Assembly (NCBI RefSeq): GCF_007655135.1
Contig: NC_045131.1
Coordinates: 21,188,001-21,252,000, forward strand
Length of the DNA stretch: 64,000 nt
Origin: Punica granatum
Lineage: Eukaryota > Streptophyta > Magnoliopsida > Myrtales > Lythraceae
Reading direction: 5' to 3'
A program made the translations under genes and the position numbers. Position 1 is the first letter of the stretch. Every line of letters begins with the position of its first letter. This document shows, one piece after another, positions 34,342 through 47,727 of this stretch. The notes beneath the pieces were generated by a model that saw only the letters and a list, made by a program, of their open reading frames with translations, was not told the DNA's origin and ran no database searches.

Positions 34342-36055
34342 AGGGCGTTGAACCCTGTGCTCGATGATTAGGGTGTTGAACCCTAATATTATTCGGCCTA
34401 GGGATCAAGCTCGACCCGTATGGCAAACAAGTGCGGAAAGATAACACGCAACATGTTAATAACAGACAAGGTGTTTTGTATTTACCGAATGTACGTGGAT
34501 TAACAAGTTTATTAATCCAAAAGTGTTTTTGCAAGCAAATGCCATATGCTAAGCAATCAAACACGTGCCAATGTTTTAGTATTCTGCTTTTGTTGGAAAT
34601 TTGGAAAAGAGAATCGAATATCATGTGTGTAGATTGCTTTTATAGTGATTCGGTGTTGTGACACTGAATTACCACTGAATTGATCCAAACTTGTATTTTG
34701 ACTCTAGATTTGGAACCTAGAGTTCCGCCTAACCATTTCTAGGATTTGGTTAAGTAGAGTGAAATGATTAGTCCGATAACTGTATTTTGATACAGAATAC
34801 CCAACTGACATCTTAAACTGCGCTAGGATGTCGGCGAATCACGAAATGATGTTCTTGCCCTTGATTTGAAAATTTGTTTTCAGAAAAGGAGAGCAACACA
34901 ATAAGGATTTGAAAGTATGAGGGTTTTGAAAAGGGCATTAACACCGTTTTATAATTCGTCGACGCGAGTTACAAATTAATGTCCAATTCGTGTAAAGTTG
35001 TTTAAATTGAATGAATTAACCGTGTGAACGTCCCGATTAACCCGTTCGTGAAATTAATGCTTAAGGTTATTGCCGAATACTTTAATTGTAAAAACGATTC
35101 GTGATTCGACGACCAACGCGAATCCGTAAGGATCGAGGATATTTGGTCCAACGACCGAAACTACCCTCGTAACCGAATGGACCCGAATGAGTCAACGATA
35201 CCCGAATCCATGCATGTTTTGTTTTGAAAAGACATGTAATCGATGTTTTAACATGGGAATCGTGGAAATATCGAAATTACAATTTCGTACAATCCGAGAA
35301 ATGAATTAAACTCGAAATAAGGAAATCATTCTTGATCCAAAAAGGGCCAAGAAGCCCTCGGCTTCACCTTGTCAAAGATGGCCGAATACTCTCATGGTTC
35401 GATTCAAATCACAAAGAATTTCCTTGTCTTGGTTTAATCATTTTTCGCATGCTCAAACATCAAACATGATGAAAAACACGTTTTTGACAAAAGCCGGTAT
35501 TATCATGATTTGATTAACTCATTTAAACATGCAAACATTCGCAAACATGTTATTTAAAGAATCGATAAAATAATACCGGCTTCATGCATGCAAGAACAAC
35601 AAAATAAACTCGGAAAATAACTTGGATCGGGCTAAGGAGACCAATCTTAACCCGAAAAGAGCAACTCAAGTCTCGGCCATCCCATTTAGAGACTTGGCCG
35701 TGAGCTCACTTGCCATTTCCGGGTCGGGATGGTCTTCCAAACAACAATCCAAACCTTTTTCCGACATGCTAGCAAGTTATAAGGTAATACACATGCATAA
35801 TATAACATAAAATTGCATAAAAGTTAAGTCTTGCAAGTTAAGTATGCATAAAATACCATAATACTCCATAGCCATGCAAAAATATAAAAAGCCCTAACTC
35901 CTCTAAGTCAAGAGTGATTTACCTAGCCTCGGGATACGAGGAAAGAGTCGGGGAAGTGTTCGAGAGTCGGGTGACTCGGTTGAACGCTTGGAAAGATGCT
36001 CGGGTGCAAAGGATGTACGCTCGGGGAGCTAGGTGCACCGGGAGTGCGGCTGGAA

Positions 36056-36178
36056 TGCACGGGAGGCGCGCGGCGTGCGCGGGGCGCAGGCAGGCGCACG
36101 GGCGTGTAGGCGTGCGCGCGGGGCGCGCGGGCGTGCGCGTGCGCCCGGGCAGGCGCGCGGGCGTGCGCGCGGCTGGCG
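36056..36178. repeat. GC-rich alternating GCGCGCGGGCGTGCG tract
   Basis: About 120 bases of nearly pure G/C with alternating purine-pyrimidine runs (GCGTGCGCGCG) inside the Ogre LTR. It could adopt Z-DNA or strong hairpins. It is absent from the other LTR copies examined by eye. Confidence 0.7.
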
Positions 36179-36546
36179 CTGGCGGGTCACTATTCACCCG
36201 AGAGTAGCGATTTCACCCGAAATGCACTATTTGACCTGAAACAATAATTTAAAGACTTCAAATGGAAAAACCAATTTCACCAATGAACTCCATGGGTCCA
36301 AAATGAGTGGGATATGAAGTTTGAGAAATTTTGAGCTTAAGTCGGGATGATGAACATCGGCTTCCGACTTAAGAACTCAAGGCTCTCTTTTGATCTTTTC
36401 GGTTTTCTTTTCTCTTCCTTCTAAGTGCTGAAGTTTTTTGGTTCTTGAGTGTTCTTGGCTATGGAGTTTGAGAGGATTTCTTGAAGGAGAAAGGTTGGAG
36501 AGAGTGTGTAAGAGGAGAAGTGATTATCTTAATCACTTTTGGGCCA

Positions 36547-36552
36547 TTTATA
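36547..36552 (-). promoter_or_regulatory. TATA box of Ogre LTR
   Basis: The minus strand reads TTGCCTATAAATGGCCC, a good TATA element in the U3 region, comparable to the sites at 30626 and 41940. Confidence 0.45.
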
Positions 36553-38152
36553 GGCAAAGCTAATGACACAATTAGCAAAAGCAAGTGCTCTTAACCCCCA
36601 TGCTTAGAAAATATCAAGCCTCATCCTCTTCCATTGCATTAATGAAGAAGAGATAAGACATTGATGAGCATTGATGAGCATTGATGGAGGCTTGAGTGTT
36701 GTCTTCAAACTCTTGGATATTTTCAAGCAAGAGTGCAAGTTGGCTTCTTGCATTGAAGAAGAAGAAGAAGCTTCTAGAGTAAAGGGTGACCCATCTTGAG
36801 TAGCCCGTGGGTCCCACGACCGAATAGGAGAAACCGGGAAAAAACTCGAGTCTCGATTGATCGCGCATTCGAAGTTCGTGGTTTGAATTGAACGTCGAAT
36901 TATCGATATACGCGAGGAAATGGATTTAATGAGTCCGAGATTGGCATTTTCCGTGAGAAATTGCCAAATGTCTGTATGAGGCTTGGAAGCCGGTTTTGCT
37001 CCTTTTATGCATTCAGAGCGAGGTTACCCACTTCTGACAGCATATCTTGTATCTGCATCCCACGTCGGTCATTTTGACATAAATTGTCAAATTACGTGGG
37101 CCCTTGTCCCTTAAGCCGGTAAATACAAATATGGAGCCGGAGATGTCCTAGGAGGCCGAAACTGGATTTCTCAAATTGCTTTCTGAGTTTCTTGGGCGTT
37201 CCGGAGATTACTGCGATCTCTGTTTGCTGAGATTGGGCCTCTAAGGATATGAAAAGTGCATCTGAGACCCTTAAAGCACCGCATGAGGGGTCTAGATGAG
37301 TTGTGTGATTCATTCCGACAATTCCACATTGAGCCTTGAGAAGGCTAGCATTGTGTAAGGTAAGCATCCAGCGTCAAGTTTCCCCAAAGAGGACCTCCGG
37401 ATATGGATTTTCACTGAAAATGGCCTTTTGTGCCCCTCGGAGGTTACTCGGGAAACCGTGAAGGGTTTTGCTGTCTGTTTTGCCCAATTGCGAATATCCG
37501 CTGGAGTTTTCAGGGCAATATAGTGTGAACTTCGTTTGTCGTAATTCCATCAGACCAGTCTCCGGTTACGCTCTTCCGAAGAAGGGTATGCCCGTTTTGT
37601 CGTTCGGAAGTCATTCAGAGTGTCTGTATGGCTTCTAAAAGACAATATGAAGCATTGCTCGTGCTCTGTATGATTGAGGGGCATGGCCGCATCTGATATT
37701 TGGAATTAACTTTTCTCCGAGAAACCGGCATTTTTGGACTTCCACTGAAAAGTTGTCTGGATACAGAAAGTTGTTCTGTATAGAGCAGATGATTTGCAAA
37801 ATGCCTTTGGGGACACTTTTCATCTATTTGGCATTGGAGTGGATTTTTGGAGTCCAATATTGGCTATCTTCCGATGATCGAGCGAACTATTGAAAAATAG
37901 AACTGTCCGTGTGATATACTGAAAATGCCGGTTTTGGATATTGCTGAGCTCTCTAGTCACTCTATTACCCTTTGGTGACCCCTGGAGTCCTTCTGTCATA
38001 TGCATGTGTCATTTGCCCGATTTTGCCGACTTGAGGATGAATAGTGATTTTCTGCTCTGTTAAGTCGTTTTTCTGTATTCTGCTCAGGTTGTGGCTTGGA
38101 TCATTGCTGATATTGTTGTTTGGGAAAGGTGAGCCAAAATGAGGTGCTGACA

Positions 38153-39944
38153 GCCGAGATGATTCCGACTTAAGTCTTTGATGTTCTTGCTTGGTGTTTG
38201 CTGAGCCAAAGGGGGCTGCGATTTTGCTGAGCTCTTTGGGAGCTTTTGCTTGATTAAAATAGCAAGTGTTAATGTGAGAGAAGGTGTGTGATGACTTGTG
38301 ATTTAGTTAATGACTTAAAGGATATATAAAGGCAAAGATTGAGTGTAATTAAGAGAAGAAAAGTGCAATTAGGGCTCTTGATTAGGGGGATCCGAATTTC
38401 TTCAATGGAGATGAGGATGAATCTCCTCCATGCATTCTTCATGAAGATGAGCCAAAATGCATTAATGTCATGGAGTATTATCTTGGATGATGGCTTGATA
38501 TTTTCATGCAAGACAAGTGCAAATTTGTCTTCTTGGCTTGATGAAGAAGATGATAAGAGAGGGGTGGTTCTTCTTATCTTTGGCAAGGGGAAGAAGATGC
38601 CGTGGGTCCCACACGGATTGGAGGTGAATCGGGAATGCTCGGATGTCGATCGGTTACGTGTTCGAGTTCCGTGACTCGAAAGAACGTCGTTTTGACAATG
38701 TGCGCAGGAAAATGATCCCGATGAGCCTAAGATTGCTAATTTTGCATGAGAAAATGCTCGTGTGGTTTTTTTAGGCTTGGAAGTCGGTTTTGCTCATTTC
38801 AGGTGACTAGAGCGAAGTTAACCGCTTATGACAGCATATCTTGTATCTGCATCCCACGTTTGTCATTTTGACATAAATTGTCAGACAACGTGAACAATTG
38901 ACCCTTAAGCTGGTAATGCAAATGTGGAGCCGAAGACGTCCTAGGAGGCCGAAACTGGATTTCTGATATTGCTTTCTGAGTTGCTTGGGCGTTCCGGAAA
39001 TTACTGTGATCTCTGTTTGTCGAGATTGGACCTCTAAGGACTTGAAAAGTGCATCTGAGACCTTTAAAGCATTGCTCGGGCAGCCTAGATGAGTTGTGCA
39101 GTTCAGTCTGACGATTCCACATTGAGCCTTGGAATGGCTAGCACTGTGTAGGGTAGGCATCCATCATCAAGTTTCCACAAAAAGGATCTCCGGATATGGA
39201 TTTCCGTTGAAAACGGTCTTTTCTGCTCCTCGGAGGTCACTTGGGAAACTGAAATGAGTTATGCTGTCTGATTTGCCCAATTGCGTCTGTTCGTTGGAGT
39301 TTTCAGGGCAATGCAGGGTCAATTTCGTTTGTCGTTATTCTGTCAGACCAGTCTCCGGTTATGCTTTTCCGAAGAGGGATATGCCCGTTTTGTCACTCGA
39401 AAGTCATTTGGAGTGTCTGTGTGGCTTCCAAGAGACAATCGGAAGTATCGTTCATGCTCTGTATGATTTTGGGGGCATGGTCGCATATGATATTTGGAAT
39501 TAACTTTTCTCCGAGAAGCCGGCATTTTTGGACTTCCACTAAAAAGTTGTATGTATACAGAAAGTTGTTCTATATAGAGTAGATGATTTATGAAATGCGT
39601 TTGAAGAGACTTTTCATCTGTTGGCATTGATGTGGATTTTTGAAGTCCAATATTGGCTATCTTCCGATGGACGAGCGAACTATCGGAAAATAGGGATGTC
39701 CACGTGGTATGCAGAAAATGTCGGTTTTGGAAGTTGTTGAGCTCTTTAGTCACTATGTTGCCCTTTGGTGACCCCTGGAGTCCTTCTGTCGTGTGTATAT
39801 GTCATTTACTTGATTTTGCTGACTTGAGAATGAATAGTGATTTCTCGCTCTAAGGAGCCTTCTTCTGTGATAACACTCAAGTCGTGGCATTGTTTGCTAT
39901 TGAAGGACATTGTTGGACTTGTGGACCAAAATGGGGTGCTGACA
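38153..39944 (-). mobile_element. Truncated LTR 5' end, second copy
   Basis: The minus strand starts TGTCAGCACC at 39944. It repeats, in the same order, the landmarks of 36340-38152, including CATATCTTGTATCTGCATCCCACG and CGTCAGACCAGTCTCCGG-like words, and a TATA region near 38323. It stops where the intact Ogre LTR begins. No 3' LTR part follows. Confidence 0.65.
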
Positions 39945-40783
39945 ATTCCGACAATTCCACGTTGAGCCTTGGAAAGGCTAGCACTGTGTAGGGTAGGCAT
40001 CCGGCGTCAAGTTTCCGTAAAAAGGACATCTGGATATGCATTTCCACTAAAAATGGTCATTTCTGCTCCTCGGAGGTCATTCGGGAAACTGAGAAGGTTT
40101 TTGCTATCTGTTTTGCCCAATTGCGAATGTCCGCTAGAGTTTCCAGGGCAATGCAGTATGAACTTCGTTAGCCGTAATTCCGTCAGACCAGTCTCCAGTT
40201 ATGCATTTCCGAAGAGAGGTATACCCGTTTTGTCACTCGTAAGTCATTTGAAGTATTTGTGTGGCTTTCAAGAGACAATCTGAAGCACTACTCATGCTCT
40301 GTATGCTTGTAGGGCATGGCCGTATCTGACATTCGGAATTAACTTTTCTCCGGGAAACCAGCATTTTTGGACTTCCACTGAAAAGTTGTCTGTATACATA
40401 AAGTTGTTATGTATAGAGCAGATGATTTGCAAACTACTTTTGAAGACACTTTTCATCTGTTTGGCACTGACGTGGATTTTTGAGGTCCAATATTGGCTAT
40501 CTTCCGACGGTCGAGCGAACTATTGGAAAATAGGACTGTCCATGTGATAAACTGAAAATGCCGGTTTTGGACATTGTTGAGCTTTCTAGTCATTCGGTTG
40601 CCTTCTGGTGACCCTTGGAGTCCTTCTGTCGTATGCATATGTCATCTGCTCAATTTCGCCGACTTGAGGATGAATAGTGATTTCCTGCTCTGTCAAGCCA
40701 TTTTCTGTAATAATGCTCAAGTCGTGGCTTGGATCATTGCTGATAATGTAGTTTAAATCATGAGCCAAAATGGGGTGCTAACA
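39945..40783 (-). mobile_element. Truncated LTR 5' end, third copy
   Basis: It starts on the minus strand with TGTTAGCACC at 40783 (one base changed from the family start). About 0.84 kb of U3 sequence ends at a GACAATTCCGACAATTCC junction. Confidence 0.6.
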
Positions 40784-41858
40784 GACATAAATTGTTAGAC
40801 AACGTGAACAATTGACCTTTAAGCCGGTAATGCAAATGTGGAGCCAGAGATGTCCTAGGAGGCCGAAACTGGATTTCTCATATTGTTTTCTGAGTTCCTT
40901 GAGCGTTCCGGAGATCACTGCGATCTCTGTTTGTCGAGATAGGACCTCTAAGAACTTGAAAAATGCATCTGAGACCTTTCAAGCATTGCTCGGGAGGTCT
41001 AGATGAGTTGTGTAATTCATTCCGACGATTCCACATTGAGCCTTGGGAAGGCTAGCACTATGTAAGGTAGGCATCCAGCGTCAAGTTTCCCCAAAGAGGA
41101 CCTCCGAATATGGATTTTCACTGAAAATGGCCTTTTATGCTCCGCGGAGGTTACTCGGGAAACTGAAAAGGGTTTTGCTATCTGTTTTGCCCAATTACGT
41201 TTATCCACTGGAGTTTTCAGGGCAATACAGGATCAACTTCGTTTGTCGTTATTCCGTCAGACCGGTCTCCGATTATGCATCTCCGAAGAAGGGTATGTTG
41301 TTTTGTTACTCGGAAGTCATTTGAAGTGTTTATATCGCTTCCAAGAGACAATCTGAAGCACTATTCATGTTCTGTATGCTTGTAGAGCATGGCCGCGTCT
41401 GACATTTGAAATTAACTTTTCTTCGGAAAACCGACATTTTTGGACTTCCACTGAAAAGTTATCTGTACACAGAAAGTTGTTCTGTATAGAGCAAATGATT
41501 TACAAAATGCATTTGAAGACACTTTTCATCTGTTTGGCACTGATGCAGATTTTTGAAGTCTAATATTGGTTATCTTCCGATGGTCGAGCGAACTATCGGA
41601 AAATAAGAATGTCCATGTGGTATACTGAAAATGCCGGTTTTGGATGTTGTTGAGCTCTCTAGTCACTCTGTTGACTTTTGGTGACCCATGGAGTCCTTCT
41701 GTCGTATGGACATGTCATCCGCTTGATTTTGCTAACTCGATGATGAATAGTGATTTCTTGCTCTGTCGAGCCGTTTTCTGTATTCCTGCTCAAGTTATAG
41801 TCTGGATCATTGCTGATATGTATTGTTTTACTTGATGAGCCAAAATGAGGTGCTGACA
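40784..41858 (-). mobile_element. Truncated LTR 5' end, fourth copy
   Basis: The minus strand starts TGTCAGCACC at 41858. About 1.07 kb of U3 sequence is related to the three preceding copies. It directly abuts an LTR in the opposite orientation. Confidence 0.6.
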
Positions 41859-44800
41859 ATCTTTCCCTAATCAAATCGCCCAAGCCTAATCAAGGGCTTA
41901 ATTGCACTTTGTTTCACTTAATTGCACTTAATCTTCACCTATATATATCCTTTAAGTCATTAACTTAATCACAACTTCTTTCATGCCATCTCTCTAGCAT
42001 TTTCTCACTCTTCAAATGCTCTCAAGTCTCCCTTAGCTCAAGCAAACTACGGCCAACAATTCAGCAGGCAAAAACCGAACAAAACCCTTAAGACTTTAAT
42101 CGAAATCATGGTATTCACCATCCCGGCTTAAATCAATACTTCGCCAAACTTCATATCCCAAAATATTTTCGACCCCCTCTATCCATTTCCGAAGTTAGAT
42201 TTTAAGTTTAAAGCCTCCAACTTGTCGGAATACCCCACTACAGAACCGAACATGATTTTGGTCATTCTCGGGTCAAAAATGGCAACCTGGGTTTCAAGCA
42301 TTTTTGGACTGGTTTGAGCTGCCAAAACCCATCAAACACCTCCCTACACGACCTTAGGGTGTCAAGGAGTCGAGAAATCCAAGAAAAACATATTGATTTT
42401 GACCCAGCACAACTGCCTAATCGGGTCGGATTTTCTGACTGTCTTTGCGGTTTTCCTTGTATATCGGGTCGATTCGAGACTCTTTTTGCCAAACGACCAC
42501 CACAGTCACCTCCGGGGGTCAGTTAGAAGTCGGAAGCTACTAACCTTGCCTCAAAATTTCATCGGGAGCCACCGTGGTGATGTCCGACCCTGAAACTGCC
42601 CAGTCATGTCTGTTTCCTAGACGTGCTCTGTTTTCTGTAATCTTTGTAGGGCTATATATGTCAACCCGATAACTCTGGAACCAAACAACCATCACAGCCA
42701 CCTCTGAGGTTCCCTTAGGAGTCGAAAGCCACCGACCTTACATCAAAATACCATCGGGAGCCTCCGAGAGAGCCGTTTCTTTCTGGACTGCCAGTCGGGT
42801 CTGTTTTGACCCAGTCCTGTCTGTTTCTATTTTGCTAACCCGACTTTGCTCGTGTTTTCCGGAAACTCTACGCGTGCTCTCCTCCCGAAACCATCACAGG
42901 GACGTTAAGCATCCTCTTGGCTTTCCGGAACATCTGAGCACTCTCCGAGAAGCCACCCGAGTCGCCCGAACAAGCCTGTTTTCTCCTGGGTGCCCAGTCG
43001 AGTCGGCCAGTGCCCAGTCGGGTCTGTTGCACCTTTTTGGGTCTACTCAAGCCAAAACAGCCCAAACCCGACCCACCAATGATCCAACTCAACATTTTAC
43101 AATCTCATCCCATATCGTGGGATTAGGTATAACCATTTCCGACTTAGAAGAGCTAGGACTTCTACATTTTCATTGTGTTTACAGAGTTATAAGGTGTTTT
43201 AAGCATGTTTTATCTTCAAGATCATTTCTTTTATGCATTTCCATGTTATATCATGCATGATTATCATCGTTTAATGTGCTAGCATGTCGAAAAATGTTTA
43301 AATCGAAGTCGAGGAGATCGATTTAAACTCGAACGACCAAAGAAGCTCACGGGTTCCCTTTGAGAAAAGGTAACCGCGGCCCTTTGTTGATTCTTTGGGT
43401 TATAACCGGTTTCCTTGTCCTGATTTAAGTTGTTTTTCGAATTTTTGTGTTTTCCCGCATCCACGAAGTCGGTATCGTTTTATTGATTTCATAAATAACG
43501 TGTTTGTGCATGTTTGTATGTTAAAAACGCGTTTTTTTAAAATCATGGCGATACTGGCTTAGTTAAATACGTGTCATTTATCGTGTTTAACATTTCAGCA
43601 TGCGAGAAATAGTCGAAATTGGGTTTAAAAAAACGCTTGAAACCCTAAACGGGTCAAGAAAACCCACGGCTATTCTCAAGAGGAAAGAGCCGAAGGTTCC
43701 TCGACCTTATTCGGATCAATAACGGTTTCTTTACCTTGATGAAATACATTTCTCGAATTTTGTGTAAATTGCAATATTAATATTGGCGCAAATCTCGCGT
43801 GCTAACAACTTTAAAACGATGCTTTTTGAAGCAAAATGCATGGATTCATATATCGATGACTCTTTCGGGGCCATTTGGGTTCCGAGGGTATTTTGGTCAT
43901 TTTGACCAAATTATTCTCGACCTTCCTAAACCCGTCTTAATCTCCGTATCATGAATTGTTTTCATTAAATTAAGCTTTTCGAGTACTCAAACTTCATTCA
44001 GTGGATCAATTCATAATTTGTTTGATTGTTTGTAACCCGCACATTTACTGCATTCGGCATTTAATTTTAAGCTTTAAATTCACAAACGGGTTAATCGGGA
44101 CGCTCACACGATTAAATCCACTTGGCACTTATAAGTTTGCATGAATTGACAATTAACTGATAACTCGTGTCGATGAGTTGTCAAATAACGTTAATGTCCT
44201 TTTCAAAACTTGTCTATTTCAAAACCTATAACGCGCGATCCAATGTAGCACGGACGTCTAGGAAGGACTTTTGTGTCTCAACTTGAGTTTTTACCTGATT
44301 TCAGGTAACTCAGGTGAGGATATAAAAGATCTTTCTAGATGACTTCCGGTTAGATCGACCGGTTCTTTGGCTTTTTTCGGGGTCCTTGCATAACCCTGGA
44401 CGATCCAGGGAATTGGTCGACACCTGCTACAGGCCGAAGTGGCCCGCACTGCGATGTTTCCCTTTTATGAAAACAATTTTAAAATAAAGGGCGAAATCAT
44501 CTTTTCACAAATTAACAACACCCTAGGGTTAGCTCGACAGAAACACTACAGTATCAGGATAAGGACGGGCTACCTATTCAGGTGCAAGTTTATCTGCAAA
44601 GCCTTTTCTTATCAAACTGATGAGTTTTTGTCATCCTATCGTAGACTTGGGTAACTAGAACGGTTATATCTGTCACAAAACATGCAAAATACTGATTAAC
44701 CTGTCACTCGACCTAACCAAACACTAGATAATGGTTCGGTGGAACTCTAAATCCCAAATCTAGAGTCAAAACACGAGTTTGGCGAATTCAGTAGAATTTC

Positions 44801-45876
44801 AGTGTCACAATACAAAACAATTTTAAAAGCAATCCACACACAAAGGACTTAACTACAGACATCATGTCTGTCAAATCCTTGAAATAAAGCCGAATGCAAA
44901 AATGTTTTACACACTTTTGTCTATTTAACATAGGGCATTTGCTTGCAAAAATACCCCTGGGTTAATAATTTGTTAATCCACGTACACTTGACAATAACAA
45001 ACTCATTGTCTGTTATCTGCATGCTGTTTGTTACTTTTCTGCTATTGTTTGTCCGTGCGAGTCGAGCCCGACCCATAGGACGCATTGCACTTAGGTTTCA
45101 ACGCCCTAACCATCAATCACGAGGTCCAACGCCCCATTCATTGAGAGCGCATTTGAATTTTAGTTTTCGATTTTTCCCTAAACTCATGGCGAGTCGGAGC
45201 GGAATAATAACCGAAAGCGAACTGATTAGGATTCGACCATTTGTTATTTGTAATTTGTTGTATTTTAAGAGCATTGTAAGGATTTTATTTTGTATATTCA
45301 TTTTGTAAGAATCTCGGTCGGTGAGAGAACAATCCGAGAGTCGAACTAATCAAATCGGTCCAATGCTTGCCCAGACAAGCGTAATCCCAAGATCTCGCGG
45401 TTCCGGTTCACGCAGAAATTCAACCATTATGGTTAGATGAACTATAATGCAAGATAGTGAACCGGTTATGGTTCTCTCTCGATTTTTTAACCCGCATCGT
45501 TTAGTTCATCGAATTTTCGGTGTCAAAACGTGTAAGTCGAGCCCAGCTTAATTCACGCGGTAAATAATTAAAACTACAAGCCTAGCAAGTTAGAATACCG
45601 AAAGGGCGCGCGGGATATAGGCCCGCACGTAACATGAACCCCCGAACTTGGACTTTCCGGTTCCGCACAGACCAATGCCTTAGCAAAACTAGGTGCACCA
45701 TTACCCCTAGACCCGGATAACTTACCGACCATCGACATTTGAGTCGTAAAATTGTAAGTGGTGACTCCTTATCACGCGTATCCGTCACGCATTTCTCGGG
45801 AAGGTGGATACTCCCAAGTCGCGCGATTCGGTTGCGCGCATGCGGGCCCCGACGAGAGCACATTCGGGTCCGTACA
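41859..45876 (+). mobile_element. Opposing LTR, 5' end missing or flipped
   Basis: A plus-strand LTR that ends GGGTCCGTACA at 45876. It begins inside the U3 region, at CCCTAATCAA, the counterpart of 38360-38400 in reverse. No TGTCAGCACC start is present on this strand; the U3 just to its left runs the other way. It carries the CGCGCGGGATATAGGCCCGCACG landmark near 45605. No primer-binding site follows. Confidence 0.7.
41940..41948 (+). promoter_or_regulatory. TATA-like element in opposing LTR
   Basis: TATATATAT within CACCTATATATATCC, aligned with the TATA sites of the related LTRs. Confidence 0.4.
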
Positions 45877-47546
45877 GGTGCATAATGAGGAAGGAGTTGA
45901 GTGATTCTCTCGGGGGATCTGGATCTTCATGAGCGAGGAGGAGATCAACAAGATCGTCACGAGGTCAGACACTAGTGGACAGTGAAGTCACCCGCGACCT
46001 TCATTGGGGGTTGTGGTGCTGACAAGATTCCTCTTGAAACCCCTCCCTCCCTTCCTAGAGTAAGTCGATCCTTTTTCTTTTCCTTTTATTTTTTTTTCTA
46101 TTTTTCTATTTTTATTATTCTTTAAAATTCACAGGCCCACTCTTGTCAGCTTGTGTTTTGCTATGTGTGCACATTAACGCCATATTAGACAAATTCGTTA
46201 AAATTAATGGAAGAGCTAACGGCGTGCTAGACAAGAAAAAATGTCGAAGTTGGTGATATTATGTGCAATTTTAAAAGTTCGTGCTAAAAATAATAGAATG
46301 ACTAAAGTTCGTGTTTTTAAGGTTATGAACCCTTTACTTTATTAATATATATCCAAACAGGCTTAATCTTTACCCTTCCTTCCATTCCCTTTCACTTATT
46401 AAGCATATATAGGTTGGTGATATCTTATAAAACAATTAGCTAAATATTTTTGTGCTTTCAATAATAATTAGATTTTAATAGTTCGTAGGATATGAAAATT
46501 TCTGCTTTATTTATGTAAAAATGCTAAGAACGTGTATAAATATTTTTATTTAATTTTAACCTTACGACTATAATGGATGACTTTTCATTTTCTATAGCTG
46601 AAAAATTTTTAGAGTTCAATGAATGGTGTCGTTTTCATCATTTTTCACATGGTGGTTGGTGAGAACTTCAAGAGTAACTCAATCATGACGTATCTACGTC
46701 CTACGTGACATTGTCCGGCAATTTATTCCGGCTTTTATAATTATATATAAATATATAGATGTGTAGCATAAAATGAGAAAATTATTTGTCCAAATATATT
46801 TTAAAAATATTTCATGCAGGAAAATGAAGAGACGTTTCATCAGGAGGAGAGGGCGGATGAAAAATGCTTAGTTGGAATGTTTTCATTGATCGAATGAGAA
46901 ACTTTCATGGAAGTTCACTGAATTACATATTGATATGTTTGATAACAAAATTAAATTTTATTTAACTTGACTTTATTTTTCCTTCAATCAACTATACAAT
47001 CATTAATTTTTTTTAGCTTTTTCTTTAAAATCTCTCTCATATTTTTTCTTACCTATTATTTAAATTAATTTTTAATACTAAATTATCTTAACTATTCAAT
47101 ATTTTTTCCTCAATTCAACAACGTAATCATTACTTTTATATATTCTTCTTCAATTTCTCTCACATACTTTTTTCAACTACATTTGTTTTCATTTCCTCAA
47201 ATCAAATTTAAATTTAATTAAATCAAAATTAACTCGTTACCAAATGCTGTGATAATATCTTGATACACACAAAGAAATGCCTTATCCAAACAAGATAATA
47301 CGTAGACCCAAAATATTTATGGTATTTTTGATTTTTAAGTTGAGATTTTAACTCTACTTAACTTAATTTTGGAGAAAAAATCAAAAATAGTTATTATAAA
47401 TTTTGAAAAATATATGAATGTGTAATAATATATATGTATGTATATATTGATGTAAAGTATATAAAAAAATTAATTATTAAAAAATTAATTATAAAAATAA
47501 TTTAAAAAATATGAGTGAGATATTATTATTAAAAGAAAAAAATAAC

Positions 47547-47583
<37 letters not shown>

Positions 47584-47685
47584 TTGAATTAAAAAAAAAT
47601 AGAGTTGGAGCAAGGTAGAGTAAAATTTTTAACCTTAAAACTAAACAAGTCATTAAAAAGTGTGTACGGAATATACCATTGAACC
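45877..47685. other. AT-rich intergenic region with MITE-like repeat
   Basis: No gene is seen. From about 46934 to 47250 the ends read TTTGATAACAAAATTAA and TTAACTCGTTACCAAA, a loose inverted repeat suggesting a small non-autonomous DNA element. The rest is A/T-rich sequence. Confidence 0.4.
47546..47581. repeat. (AAT)n microsatellite
   Basis: About 12 AAT units in the AT-rich flank. Confidence 0.9.
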
Positions 47686-47718
47686 GGGGGGGGGGGGGGG
47701 GGGGGGGTCACCCCCCCC
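47686..47718. repeat. G22-TCA-C8 tract upstream of HAD gene
   Basis: 22 guanines (47686-47707), then TCA, then 8 cytosines (47711-47718). It can form a hairpin or G-quadruplex. It lies about 50-85 bases before the first candidate start codon. Run length may be affected by sequencing error. Confidence 0.9.
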
Positions 47719-47727
47719 TAGCTGGAG

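Larger units (their letters stand above)
17479..38152 (-). mobile_element. Ogre/Tat-type Ty3/gypsy retrotransposon, degenerate and interrupted
   Basis: Reading leftward: 5' LTR (38152-34347 and 29290-28492, split by a solo LTR), tRNA-Arg primer-binding site, leader, ORF1, gag, protease, intron, RT-RNase H, second RNase H, integrase, hairpin array and 30-bp tandem array. The extra ORF before gag, the pro-RT intron, the tRNA-Arg primer and the dual RNase H are recognised traits of Ogre/Tat elements. No 3' LTR is seen: the element is cut at 17478 by the LARD, and the missing part may lie beyond the left edge. Frameshifts and stops make it non-functional. Confidence 0.85.
34342..38152 (-). mobile_element. 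Ogre 5' LTR, distal part
   Basis: It resumes after the second AGGGC. Its reverse complement continues with CAACACCCTAATCAT and matches the plus-strand LTR at 41859-45876 in inverted orientation. It ends on the minus strand with TGTCAGCACC at 38152. Excluding the solo LTR, the Ogre LTR is about 4.6 kb. Confidence 0.75.

Noticed and set aside
45990..46030. GGTGCTGACA at about 46014 as another minus-strand LTR start
   Set aside because: The flanking sequence does not match the U3 region of any LTR in the window; likely chance.
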